Assembly (NCBI RefSeq): GCF_001676615.1
Contig: NZ_LYXZ01000022.1
Coordinates: 62,001 to 126,000, forward strand
Direction: 5' to 3'
DNA: 64,000 nucleotides
From: Labrys sp. WJW
Lineage (GTDB): Bacteria > Pseudomonadota > Alphaproteobacteria > Rhizobiales > Labraceae
The notes beneath the pieces are model-generated. The model had not been told where the DNA came from and did no database searches. It saw nothing but the letters and a program-made list of their open reading frames with translations. Of the stretch, positions 32,538 through 40,260 are shown in pieces. The position numbers and the translations under genes were made by a program. How positions within the stretch are numbered: the first letter of the stretch is position 1; each line of letters begins with the position of its first letter.

Positions 32538-33857
32538 ATGCGAGCTCTCAAAACACTGTGTCTCGGCGCAGCGGCGGCGTTCATCGCCGGCCTGCCCGCA
32601 CAGGCCGAAACCAAGCTCACCATCGCCACCGTCAACAACAACGACATGGTGGTGATGCAGAAGCTGTCGAAGGATTTCGAGGCCAAGAACCCCGACATCA
32701 AGCTGAACTGGGTGGTGCTCGAGGAAAATACGCTGCGCCAGCGCCTGACCACCGACATCGCCACCAAGGGCGGCCAGTACGACATCATGACCATCGGCCT
32801 GTTCGAGGCACCGATGTGGGGCGAGCGCAACTGGCTGACGGCGTTCGACAACGTGCCGGCCGACTACAAGCTCGATGACGTGCTCAAATCGGTACGGGAC
32901 GGACTTTCCTATAATGGCAAGCTCTATGCCTTGCCCTTCTATGCCGAAAGCCAGATGACCTTCTATCGCAAGGACCTGTTCGACAAGGCCGGCCTGACCA
33001 TGCCCGAACAGCCGACCTGGAAGGACATCGACGGCTTTGCCGCCAAGATCCACGATCCCGACCATGGGGTCTACGGCATCTGCCTGCGCGGCAAGCCCGG
33101 CTGGGGCGAGAATATCGGCCAGATCACGCCGGTCGCCAATTCCTATGGCGCGCGCTGGTTCGACATGGAATGGAAGCCGCAATTCGACACGCCGGCCTGG
33201 AAGGAAGGCCTGACTGTTTATGTCGACCTCCTGAAGAAATACGGCCCGCCCGGCGCCGCTTCCAACGGTTACAACGAGAATCTCGCTCTGTTCGCCAGCG
33301 GCAAATGCGGCATGTGGGTCGATGCCACCGTCTCGGCCGGCTTCCTCAATGATCCCAAGCAGAGCAGCGTCGTCGGCAAGCTGGGCTATGCCCATCCGCC
33401 CTATGGCAAGTTCAACAAGGGCAACCACTATCTGTGGTCCTGGGCGCTGGCGGTGCCGGCTTCCTCGAAGGCACCGGACGCAGCCAAGAAGTTCATCTAC
33501 TGGGCCACTTCGCCCGACTACATCAAGCTGGTCGCTGATTATTCCGGCATCGTCACCGTGCCGCCGGGCACCCGCCAGTCGACCTATGACAATGCCGACT
33601 ACATCAAGGCCGCGCCCTTCGCCAAGCTGACGCTGGATACCATCCAGACCGCCAACATGACGGACGCCACCCAGGAGAAGGTGCCCTATCGCGGCATCTC
33701 CTTCGTCGGCATTCCCGAGTTCCAGAGCATCGGCACCGCCGTCGGCCAGGAATTCGCTGCCGTCATCGCCGGCAAGAAGACGGTCGACCAGGGCCTTGCG
33801 GCCGCCCAGTCGCTGACCCAGCGCGCCATGCGCCAGGCCGGCTATCCGAAGAAATAG
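32538..33857 (+). CDS. Periplasmic polyol/sugar-binding protein (SmoE-like)
   Basis: A 439-residue family-1 extracellular binding protein with a clean Sec signal (LCLGAAAAFIAGLPAQAE, cleavage near AQA). The mature sequence KLTIATVNNNDMVVMQKLSK, then YDIMTIGLFEAPMWGERNWL and ALPFYAESQMTFYRKDLFD, is characteristic of the sorbitol/mannitol binding proteins of alphaproteobacteria. ATG 32538 has AAGGAGGAGG upstream. First gene of the operon with two permeases and an SDR. The polyol specificity is inferred. Confidence 0.88.
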   Translation: MRALKTLCLGAAAAFIAGLPAQAETKLTIATVNNNDMVVMQKLSKDFEAKNPDIKLNWVVLEENTLRQRLTTDIATKGGQYDIMTIGLFEAPMWGERNWLTAFDNVPADYKLDDVLKSVRDGLSYNGKLYALPFYAESQMTFYRKDLFDKAGLTMPEQPTWKDIDGFAAKIHDPDHGVYGICLRGKPGWGENIGQITPVANSYGARWFDMEWKPQFDTPAWKEGLTVYVDLLKKYGPPGAASNGYNENLALFASGKCGMWVDATVSAGFLNDPKQSSVVGKLGYAHPPYGKFNKGNHYLWSWALAVPASSKAPDAAKKFIYWATSPDYIKLVADYSGIVTVPPGTRQSTYDNADYIKAAPFAKLTLDTIQTANMTDATQEKVPYRGISFVGIPEFQSIGTAVGQEFAAVIAGKKTVDQGLAAAQSLTQRAMRQAGYPKK

Positions 33858-33912
33858 CGCGACCACAAGACGCTGATGCGGTTCACCTAAGCATCTTCAA
33901 GGTTGCACGACG

Positions 33913-33984
33913 CTTGTCATTGCCGGGCTTGACCCGGCAATCCAGTCCGGATCCCCGTCGCGCGGGTCAAGCCCGGCTATGACA
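33913..33984. repeat. Intergenic palindrome, family C copy 2
   Basis: CTTGTCATTGCCGGGCTTGA...CCGGCAATCCAG, followed by the inverted half CGGGTCAAGCCCGGCTATGACAA. It starts 55 bp after the binding-protein stop. Confidence 0.85.
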
Positions 33985-34065
33985 ACCCGGAGTGTTTCCT
34001 CTTTAAGTGAACCGCATTGGCGCAAGACACAGGCTTGCCGGGGCGATTCCGCCCCGCCCCGTGCC

Positions 34066-34140
34066 AAGATGCGTTTTCTCTCCCGGAACGCATCTTCGGC
34101 GGCGCGATCCCGATCCTGCCTAGACCGGGATCGCGCCGCC
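34066..34140 (+). promoter_or_regulatory. Two tandem strong hairpins between binding protein and permease
   Basis: The first is AAGATGCGTT (34066-34075) with AACGCATCTT (34087-34096), an 11-nt loop. The second is GGCGGCGCGATCCCG (34098-34112) with its exact inverse (34126-34140), a 13-nt loop. Both are perfect. They lie within the operon, so partial termination or protection of the upstream mRNA is likely. Confidence 0.5.
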
Positions 34141-34267
34141 TACTCCCGGAAAGCGGCATGTGCGAGCCGAAACACTTGCCCGCTCTCCCCTGTTTCGAAG
34201 CGTCCTTGCGCTGCCGCCGATGCCGGCAGATCGCAGAACGCCCTGGGATCGATCCGAAAGGAGCTCC

Positions 34268-35158
34268 ATGGCCGTCGCCTTGTTCGCCCGCCATCGCGGC
34301 GTCGGAGTTGACACGCGTCCCCTGCTGGCGCCGTCCGTTCTGTTGCTGTTCGTCTGGATGATCGTGCCGCTGGCACTCACGATCTACCTGTCGTTCCAGC
34401 GCTACAATCTGAACTATCTCGACCAGACCGGCTTTGCCGGCCTCGACAATTACCGCTACCTGCTCGAAGATCCGGGGCTGACCAACGCCATCCTCAACAC
34501 CGTCATCCTGGTGGTGAGCGTACTGGCGATCACGATCGTGGTCGGCATCCTCGGTTCCATCCTGCTCGACCAGCCGGTGTTCGGCCGCGGACTGGCGCGC
34601 CTTTTATGCATCGCGCCCTTCTTCATCATGCCCACGGTCAGCGCGCTGGTGTGGAAGAACCTCCTGATGCATCCGGTGAACGGGCTGTTCGCCTGGATCT
34701 CACGCTCCCTGGGCCTGCCCGTCATCGACTGGTTCTCCGACTATCCGCTCGCATCGGTGATCATCATCGTGGCCTGGCAATGGATCCCCTTCGCGCTCCT
34801 GATCCTGCTGACCTCGCTGCAATCGCTCGACCGCGAGCAGATCGAGGCCGCCCGCATGGACGGCGCCAACGGGCTGCGGCTCTTCGCGCATATCATGCTG
34901 CCGCACCTCTACAGGGCCATCACCATCGTGGTGATGATCGAGACGATCTTCCTGCTCTCGATCTTCGCCGAGATCCTGGTCACCACCGCCGGCGGCCCGG
35001 GCGACGCCTCCACCACCCTGCCCTACCTCATCTACAAGACCGCCCTTCTCGATTCCGACATCGGCGGCGCCTCCGCCGGCGGCATGCTCGCCGTGGTTCT
35101 CGCCAATATCGTCGCCGTCTTCCTCATGCGCACGATTTCGCGCACGCTGGAGGATTGA
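34268..35158 (+). CDS. Polyol/sugar ABC transporter permease (SmoF-like)
   Basis: A 296-residue MalF-type inner-membrane permease. It opens with TRPLLAPSVLLLFVWMIVPL, a typical first span, followed by FAGLDNYRYLLEDPG. The EAA loop REQIEAARMDGANGLRLFAH is near residue 195. ATG 34268 has AAAGGAG upstream. It ends three bases before the partner permease begins. A longer reading frame from 34160 has no family similarity at its front. Confidence 0.92.
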   Translation: MAVALFARHRGVGVDTRPLLAPSVLLLFVWMIVPLALTIYLSFQRYNLNYLDQTGFAGLDNYRYLLEDPGLTNAILNTVILVVSVLAITIVVGILGSILLDQPVFGRGLARLLCIAPFFIMPTVSALVWKNLLMHPVNGLFAWISRSLGLPVIDWFSDYPLASVIIIVAWQWIPFALLILLTSLQSLDREQIEAARMDGANGLRLFAHIMLPHLYRAITIVVMIETIFLLSIFAEILVTTAGGPGDASTTLPYLIYKTALLDSDIGGASAGGMLAVVLANIVAVFLMRTISRTLED

Positions 35159-35161
35159 TCG

Positions 35162-35983
35162 ATGGCCGTCTCCCTCACCCGCCGCATCGTCGTCAGCATC
35201 TTGTGCTGGCTGTTCACCCTGGTGCTGTTCTTTCCCATCCTGTGGATGGGAATCACGGCCTTCAAGACCGAGCAGCAGGCGATTGCCACGCCCCCGATCC
35301 TGTTCTTCCAGCCCAGCCTGCACAATTTCGAGGAGATCCTGGAGAGCGCCGACTATCTCCACTTCTTCGCCAACAGCGTGATCATCTCGGTGGGCTCGAC
35401 CATACTGGGTATCCTCGTCGGCCTGCCGGCCGCCTATGCACTCGCCTTCTTTCCCGGGTCGCGTGCCAAGGACCTGATGATGTGGATGCTCTCGACCAAG
35501 ATGATGCCGGCCGTGGGCGTGCTCGTGCCGATCTATCTGCTGTTCCAATGGGCGGGGCTGCTGGATTCGCTCCTGGGCCTGGCCGGCCTCTACATGCTGA
35601 TCAATCTGCCGATCATCGTGTGGATGCTCTTCACCTTCTTTCGCGACGTGCCCAAGGAGATCCTGGAAGCGGCGCGCATGGACGGCGCCGGCCCCCTCAA
35701 GCAGTTCGTGTGGATGCTCTTGCCGATGACCATGCCCGGCATTGCCTCGACGGCGCTGCTCGCCATCATCCTGTCCTGGAACGAGGCGTTCTGGAGCATC
35801 AACCTCACGGTGACGCAGGCGACGCCGCTGACCGCCTTCATCGCCCGCTTCTCGAGCCCCGAGGGCCTGTTCTGGGCCAAGCTCTCCGCCGCATCGCTGA
35901 TGGCGATCGGCCCCATCCTGATCTTCGGCTGGCTGACGCAGCGCCAGCTCGTCCGAGGTCTCACCTTCGGCGCCGTCAAGTGA
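35162..35983 (+). CDS. Polyol/sugar ABC transporter permease (SmoG-like)
   Basis: A 273-residue MalG-type permease with six spans (first at ILCWLFTLVLFFPILWMGIT), then FFANSVIISVGSTILGILVG, and the EAA loop EILEAARMDGAGPLKQFVWM near residue 163. Its ending (TQRQLVRGLTFGAVK) is the normal MalG family terminus. The expected ATP-binding gene does not follow; an SDR does. Confidence 0.92.
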   Translation: MAVSLTRRIVVSILCWLFTLVLFFPILWMGITAFKTEQQAIATPPILFFQPSLHNFEEILESADYLHFFANSVIISVGSTILGILVGLPAAYALAFFPGSRAKDLMMWMLSTKMMPAVGVLVPIYLLFQWAGLLDSLLGLAGLYMLINLPIIVWMLFTFFRDVPKEILEAARMDGAGPLKQFVWMLLPMTMPGIASTALLAIILSWNEAFWSINLTVTQATPLTAFIARFSSPEGLFWAKLSAASLMAIGPILIFGWLTQRQLVRGLTFGAVK

Positions 35984-36017
35984 CGACGCTATCGTTCGCG
36001 CGGAGGATATTGCAGCG

Positions 36018-36791
36018 ATGTATTTGAAGAAATTTGACCTTTCCGGCCAGACGGCCTTCATCACCGGCGGCGGCCGCGGCATCGGCCTCGCCAGCGCCGA
36101 GGCCTTGCTGGAGGCCGGCGCCAAGGTGGTGATCTCCGATCTCGACCCGGCCGTGCTCGCCAGCGGCCGGCAGGCCCTGGCCGACAAGGGCTGGACCGTC
36201 GATGCCGTCGAGCTCGACGTCACCGATGCCGATGCCGTCGGCCGGGCCGCGCGCGAGGCCAATGAACGCCACGGCGGCATCGACATCCTGATCGCCAATG
36301 CCGGCATCGCCTGGCCCGACACTGGCGGCGAGGACATGAGCGACGAGGTCTGGCGCAAAGTGATCGATGTCGACCTCAATGGCTGCTACTGGAGCTGCCG
36401 CGAATTCGGCCGGGCCATGCTGCAGCGTGGCAAGGGCTCGATCGTCACGCTGGGCTCGATGTCCGGCCTCATTTCCAACAAGCCCCAGCGCCAGGTCCAC
36501 TACAACGCTGCCAAGGCCGGCGTGCACCACATGACCAAGTCGCTGGCCGGCGAATGGGCCCCCCATGGCGTGCGCGTCAATGCGGTGGCGCCGACCTATG
36601 TCGACACGCCGATGTCGCGCGGCGGTTTCGACAAGCCGGAGCTGTTCCCGGTCTGGATGGAGATGACGCCGATGAAGCGCGTGGCACGCGCCGACGAGAT
36701 CGCCTCGGCCATCCTGTTCCTGGCCAGCGATGCCGCGAGCGCCATGACGGGGGCGGTCGTCGTCGTCGATTGCGGCTACACCATCTGGTAG
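36018..36791 (+). CDS. Short-chain dehydrogenase, polyol dehydrogenase-like
   Basis: A 257-residue classical SDR: TGGGRGIG near residue 17, ANAG near 95, LGSMSG near 148, and catalytic HYNAAKAG (Tyr and Lys) near 162-167. It lies 34 bp after the permease gene in the polyol-type importer operon. SDRs in this position are usually sorbitol, galactitol or similar polyol 2-dehydrogenases. It is a plausible first catabolic step, but the substrate is not proven. Confidence 0.88.
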   Translation: MYLKKFDLSGQTAFITGGGRGIGLASAEALLEAGAKVVISDLDPAVLASGRQALADKGWTVDAVELDVTDADAVGRAAREANERHGGIDILIANAGIAWPDTGGEDMSDEVWRKVIDVDLNGCYWSCREFGRAMLQRGKGSIVTLGSMSGLISNKPQRQVHYNAAKAGVHHMTKSLAGEWAPHGVRVNAVAPTYVDTPMSRGGFDKPELFPVWMEMTPMKRVARADEIASAILFLASDAASAMTGAVVVVDCGYTIW

Positions 36792-36830
36792 CCCGATCTC
36801 GCGTCCATCGGGAGCTTCGTTCCCCCGACC

Positions 36831-37005
36831 CAGGATAGAGCGCGGCAATCCTTCCCCGACTTCGGGGAAGGTGGCGCTGCGCAGCAGCGACGGAAGGGGG
36901 AGAGTGGCGCAAGCCGATCAGATAAAGGCGAGATCGCGTCACTCACCCCCGCCCGAACCGGCTTCGCCGGTCTACCCTCCCCGAAGTCGGGGAGGGATTC
37001 TCGCG
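36831..37005. repeat. Intergenic palindrome, family D copy 2
   Basis: Same block order as at 24071-24247: GGATAGAGCGCGGCAATCCT, GACTTCGGGGAAGGTGGCG, GACGGAAGGGGGAGAGTGGC and, at the right end, CCTCCCCGAAGTCGGGGAGG. It lies between the convergent SDR and RES toxin genes. Confidence 0.85.
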
Positions 37006-37059
37006 TTCCACAAGGTCCTGCAGAGATGTGCGGAGGCGACAGACATCTTCGCTCCGCCG

Positions 37060-37752
37060 TCAGGCCCTGCCCGCGACCAGCTTCACGCCGATGCGGTCGG
37101 CCAGCAGGGTCAACTCGGTGAGCGCCTCGGCCGAACCCAGGACGCCACGCGGCTCGCCCGCCGGAGCCAGGACATCGCCGGGAAGGCGGTCGCCGAACAG
37201 GACGAGAGCGAGCGCCCGATCGTCCTGCCGGGATATCCAGCACAGGCCCTGCACCTCGGGAAGCGCCTTGTGCCAGGCTTCGGCCCAGGCGCGCGTGCCG
37301 GGATACCGGTCCTTTTCCGTATCGATGAGCTGCGTCCGGCGCAGGCCGAGGCGGCGCAAGGCCGTGGCGCTGAGATCGACGAGCAGAAGGTCCTGCCGGG
37401 GCTCGAGCCGGGAATGCACCTGGCCGACGAGCCTGGCCTTGTCGAGGGTCTTCAGGCGCGCGGTGAAGGGAACGTCGTGAAAGACGGTTTCCATGGCAGC
37501 GCATTCGAAGGAGGTCCCGCCATAGAGGGTCGGGATCGGCGCGCCCTCCTCGTTCTTGATCGGACTGAAGCGGGCATTGCCGGCAAGGCCCGGATTGAAC
37601 TGGGCCGGTCCGTATCTGTCGAGGTGGATCCGGTGGATGACCTGGCCCTTGGGCCAAGTCATCATGGCTGTCTTGGCAGCGAGTTGCGACGGCGGAACGG
37701 GCGTCGGCGGGCGTGCCTTGGCAAGCCTCGGCACCGCCCTGACCTTAGCCAT
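37060..37752 (-). CDS. RES-domain toxin
   Basis: A 230-residue protein with a RES domain: VIHRIHLDRYGPAQFNPG, NARFSPI, PTLYGGTSFECAAMETVFHD and a later VDLSATALRR, giving the conserved Arg-Glu-Ser set that names the family. RES toxins consume cellular NAD+ and stop growth. The start at 37752 overlaps the antitoxin gene by eight bases. A longer reading frame to 37884 is an out-of-frame passage through the antitoxin. It is downstream of its antitoxin, as usual. Confidence 0.85.
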   Translation of the reverse strand: MAKVRAVPRLAKARPPTPVPPSQLAAKTAMMTWPKGQVIHRIHLDRYGPAQFNPGLAGNARFSPIKNEEGAPIPTLYGGTSFECAAMETVFHDVPFTARLKTLDKARLVGQVHSRLEPRQDLLLVDLSATALRRLGLRRTQLIDTEKDRYPGTRAWAEAWHKALPEVQGLCWISRQDDRALALVLFGDRLPGDVLAPAGEPRGVLGSAEALTELTLLADRIGVKLVAGRA

Positions 37753-38431
37753 GCAGCACGCCCTCCATTTCGTCGCGGGCCGCGGCGATGACCCGGTCAG
37801 GCTCGCGCAGCAAAAGGTCGAGCGGGCGCTCCCCGCCCAGATAGCTGTTGTCGGAGGCGAACCAATAAGCCGCGCCCCAGCCATCCCTAGCCGGGCCGAA
37901 GATCTTCAGGACCTCGCCCAGCGGCTTGGCCGGCCGATACCCCGTCGCAGGATCCAGGCCATAGCCGGGGAAATAGTCGACACCCTGATGGCGGATGGCG
38001 AAGATCTGCCCGTCCTTCTTCCACTTGTTGGGCTGGGCGCTGGGATTGGTCGCGCTGAAACCCGCCACCTCGGCGACCTGGGCCGCGGTGAGCCATTCGC
38101 CTTCCTCCAGCACGGCCTTGCGTGCCTCGGCTGTCATCCTCGCTTCGGCCAGCATATGCTGGGGCAGCGGCACCTGGGGCACCAGGGCCTCGATGATCGA
38201 CTGGAGCGCGGCCTTCTCGCGCCGGGCCATGATCGCGCCGACCAGAGGAGCAATCGCCTCGAAGGTATGGGCGAGCACCTTCGCCGCTGGAGAGCTGACC
38301 TGGTCCAGCGTCACGGCGATGACCTGCGTCCCCTTGGCGCCGAGATGGCCGAGGCCGTCGCGCACCTCCTCCGGGGTCCCGGTGATGGTGGTGACCCCCG
38401 ACAATGCCTTGAGAGCCTGGGCGGTCGTCAT
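37745..38431 (-). CDS. Xre/MbcA/ParS-type antitoxin of the RES toxin
   Basis: A 228-residue protein. The last 50 residues (EVLKIFGPARDGWGAAYWFA, then NSYLGGERPLDLLLREPDRV) are the Xre/MbcA/ParS toxin-binding domain (formerly DUF2384). Ahead of that is a likely DNA-binding segment (LTAAQVAEVAGFSATNPSAQ, then NKWKKDGQIFAI). The first 110 residues (long helix-forming region) are unassigned. The start at 38431 has GGAGC upstream. A strong dyad sits 22-53 bp ahead, fitting autorepression. Confidence 0.85.
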   Translation of the reverse strand: MTTAQALKALSGVTTITGTPEEVRDGLGHLGAKGTQVIAVTLDQVSSPAAKVLAHTFEAIAPLVGAIMARREKAALQSIIEALVPQVPLPQHMLAEARMTAEARKAVLEEGEWLTAAQVAEVAGFSATNPSAQPNKWKKDGQIFAIRHQGVDYFPGYGLDPATGYRPAKPLGEVLKIFGPARDGWGAAYWFASDNSYLGGERPLDLLLREPDRVIAAARDEMEGVLHG

Positions 38432-38452
38432 GTCATCAGCTCCAATCTTGAA

Positions 38453-38484
38453 ATGATCATGGTTATCTATATAGCATGATAACC
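38453..38484. promoter_or_regulatory. Operator/promoter of the RES toxin-antitoxin operon
   Basis: GGTTATC (38461-38467) and GATAACC (38478-38484) form a perfect 7-bp dyad over a 10-nt centre containing TATATAG, and ATGATCAT (38453-38460) is a palindrome next to it. The AT-rich centre could supply a -10 element for the minus-strand operon, so that antitoxin binding would cover the promoter. Confidence 0.5.
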
Positions 38485-38645
38485 CATCTCATCAAGACTA
38501 ACGAGCCCGAATGACCGGTCATGCCGGGCAGACGGCACGCCACGGTTTTCCCAAAGCAGCGTTTCGGAAAATGCGAATTCCCGTGGCGGCGGTGGACCGC
38601 TAGCCTTCGAACGTCGAAGCAGAACCGCTTCCGGGGATTTGCCCA

Positions 38646-39458
38646 ATGGCATGGACACAGCCTATCCAGCATGAGCAATGGCAGCCCGCCGGCCAGGGCG
38701 GCTTGCGCCATGTCGCCGATGGCCTGCCGGCCGGCGACCCCGATCGCGGCGCCGTCCTGCTGCTGGGCAATTTCGACGGCTTCCATCGCGGCCACCAGGC
38801 CCTGCTCGATGCCGCCGAGCGCATTGCAGGCGGGGACCTGCCTTTGGCCGTGATGTCCTGCGAGCCACACCCGCGCAGCTTCTTCTGCACGTCGGATTCT
38901 CCCTTTCGCCTGACCACCTCGGCGACCAAGGCCCGTCGCTTCGCCGCCCTGGGGTTCGACTACGTGTTCTCCCCGACCTTCGATGCGGGTTTTGCCTCGC
39001 TGACACCGGCGGAGTTTGCCCACGGACTCCTCAAGCAGGCCCTCGGCATCAGTCATGTCGTCACCGGCGACGACTTCCGCTTCGGCCGATCGCGGGCCGG
39101 CGACGCAGACCTGCTGGCGCATCTGGGCCGGTCCCTCGGCTTCGGCGTGACCTGCGTTCCGGAAGTCTCGGCCAATGCCCGGCGCTGCTCCTCCAGCCAG
39201 GTCCGCGCTTTCCTGCGGGCCGGCGACATCAGGGCGGCCAACGCCTTGCTCGGTTCTGCCTGGATGGCGGAAACCGTCGCTTCCGGCGGCCAACTCGCCC
39301 TTTCACCGATGCTCTGCCGCCCGCCCGCCGGCCGCTATCTGTGCTGGACAGACGGCGGCACCCGGCACTTCCACCTCGGCGCCGACGGCGTGATCACCAC
39401 GGATCGGGGCACAACGCCTGCCCCCGGCTTCCTTCGCTTTCTCGACCGGCTGGCCTGA
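38646..39458 (+). CDS. RibF-like FMN adenylyltransferase domain protein, kinase half lacking
   Basis: A 270-residue protein. Its first 200 residues match the FAD synthetase domain of bifunctional RibF: nucleotidyltransferase motif LLGNFDGFHRGH (about 39-50), VVTGDDFRFGRSRAGD (about 138-153) and CSSSQVRAFLRAGDIRAANA. Normal RibF (about 310 residues) continues into a riboflavin kinase domain. Here only about 60 residues follow, without the kinase GxPTAN-type motif. It may make FAD from FMN only, or have another substrate. The housekeeping ribF is presumably elsewhere. HutD follows after 45 bp on the same strand. Confidence 0.7.
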   Translation: MAWTQPIQHEQWQPAGQGGLRHVADGLPAGDPDRGAVLLLGNFDGFHRGHQALLDAAERIAGGDLPLAVMSCEPHPRSFFCTSDSPFRLTTSATKARRFAALGFDYVFSPTFDAGFASLTPAEFAHGLLKQALGISHVVTGDDFRFGRSRAGDADLLAHLGRSLGFGVTCVPEVSANARRCSSSQVRAFLRAGDIRAANALLGSAWMAETVASGGQLALSPMLCRPPAGRYLCWTDGGTRHFHLGADGVITTDRGTTPAPGFLRFLDRLA

Positions 39459-39503
39459 CCGGCCCAGCGGCAAGACCAGCGCATCATCACAACCCGAACT
39501 GTC

Positions 39504-40106
39504 ATGGCTATCGAACATCTTGCCCGCGCCACCTATGCCACGCTGCCCTGGAAGAACGGGCGCGGGGAAACCGACGAGATCTATCTTTCGCCACCCGGCG
39601 GCTCGCGCGAGGATTTCGAGGTGAGGATCAGCAGCGCCCCGATCATCGAGGACGGCGCCTTCTCCAGCTTTCCCGGCGCGGAACGGGTGATCACCCTGAT
39701 CGAGGGAGAGGAACTCGACCTCGACTTCGGGGATTCCAGGCACCGCCTCCTGCCCTTCGCGCCGTTCCGCTTCGATACCGGCCTGGCTCCAACAGGCCGG
39801 CCGGTCAAGGGGGCGGTGCGGGTCTTCAACGTCATGGCCAGCCGCCAGTGCTGGCATCATGCCGCGCAGCAGGTGCTGGCTGGCCCCGGCAGCCACGAAA
39901 TCCCACCCGACGACCTCGTCGTCGTCTTCTCCGTCAGCGGCAGTTGGAGCCTTGACACCACCACCCGGGGTGCCCTTCGCCTGGCGGAGCGCGACACGGT
40001 GATACTGAGGGAAGAGGCGGCAGCGCTCCGCGCATCGGATGGCGGCAGAAAGGCGCGCGCCCTCGTCCTGCGCCTGCGATCGGCCGTGGCCTTGCAAGGC
40101 CTGTAA
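39504..40106 (+). CDS. HutD/Ves family protein
   Basis: A 200-residue cytosolic cupin-like protein. The opening YATLPWKNGRGETDEIYL, then FEVRISSAPIIEDGAFSSFP and GAERVITLIEG, are diagnostic of HutD/Ves. In pseudomonads HutD lies in histidine-utilisation operons and affects fitness on histidine; its biochemical role is unsettled. No other hut gene is adjacent here, and the neighbour is a RibF-like gene. The start lacks a strong ribosome-binding site. Confidence 0.88.
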   Translation: MAIEHLARATYATLPWKNGRGETDEIYLSPPGGSREDFEVRISSAPIIEDGAFSSFPGAERVITLIEGEELDLDFGDSRHRLLPFAPFRFDTGLAPTGRPVKGAVRVFNVMASRQCWHHAAQQVLAGPGSHEIPPDDLVVVFSVSGSWSLDTTTRGALRLAERDTVILREEAAALRASDGGRKARALVLRLRSAVALQGL

Positions 40107-40134
40107 TACCGACGGCATCGGTGTTTGATCCGCG

Positions 40135-40221
40135 CGTCTTTGCGAGCGCAGCGAAGCAATCCAAGGCTGGAAAACGCGGAGGCCATGGCTCCTGGATTGC
40201 TTCGCTGCGCGCGCAATGACG
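40135..40221. repeat. Intergenic palindrome, family A copy 4
   Basis: GCGTCTTTGCGAGCGCAGCGA...CAATCCAAGG and the inverse CCTGGATTGCTTCGCTGCGC...GCAATGACG. This is the short form with a few arm mismatches. It lies between convergent HutD and LysR genes. Confidence 0.82.
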
Positions 40222-40260
40222 ATGCTTGACCGATCAATCATCAAGGCCGTTGCTATAATC

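Larger units (their letters stand above)
33858..34267. other. Intra-operon gap of 410 bases with palindromes
   Basis: The stretch holds a family-C palindrome (33913-33984), then two strong hairpins (34066-34140), and ends with the AAAGGAG site of the permease gene. No gene is seen. In ABC operons such structured gaps after the binding-protein gene often keep that protein in excess over the membrane parts. Confidence 0.5.

Noticed and set aside
34700..36379. 559-codon minus-strand open frame
   Set aside because: It spans three well-supported plus-strand genes (two permeases and an SDR) and has low-complexity His/Asp/Gln-rich translation.
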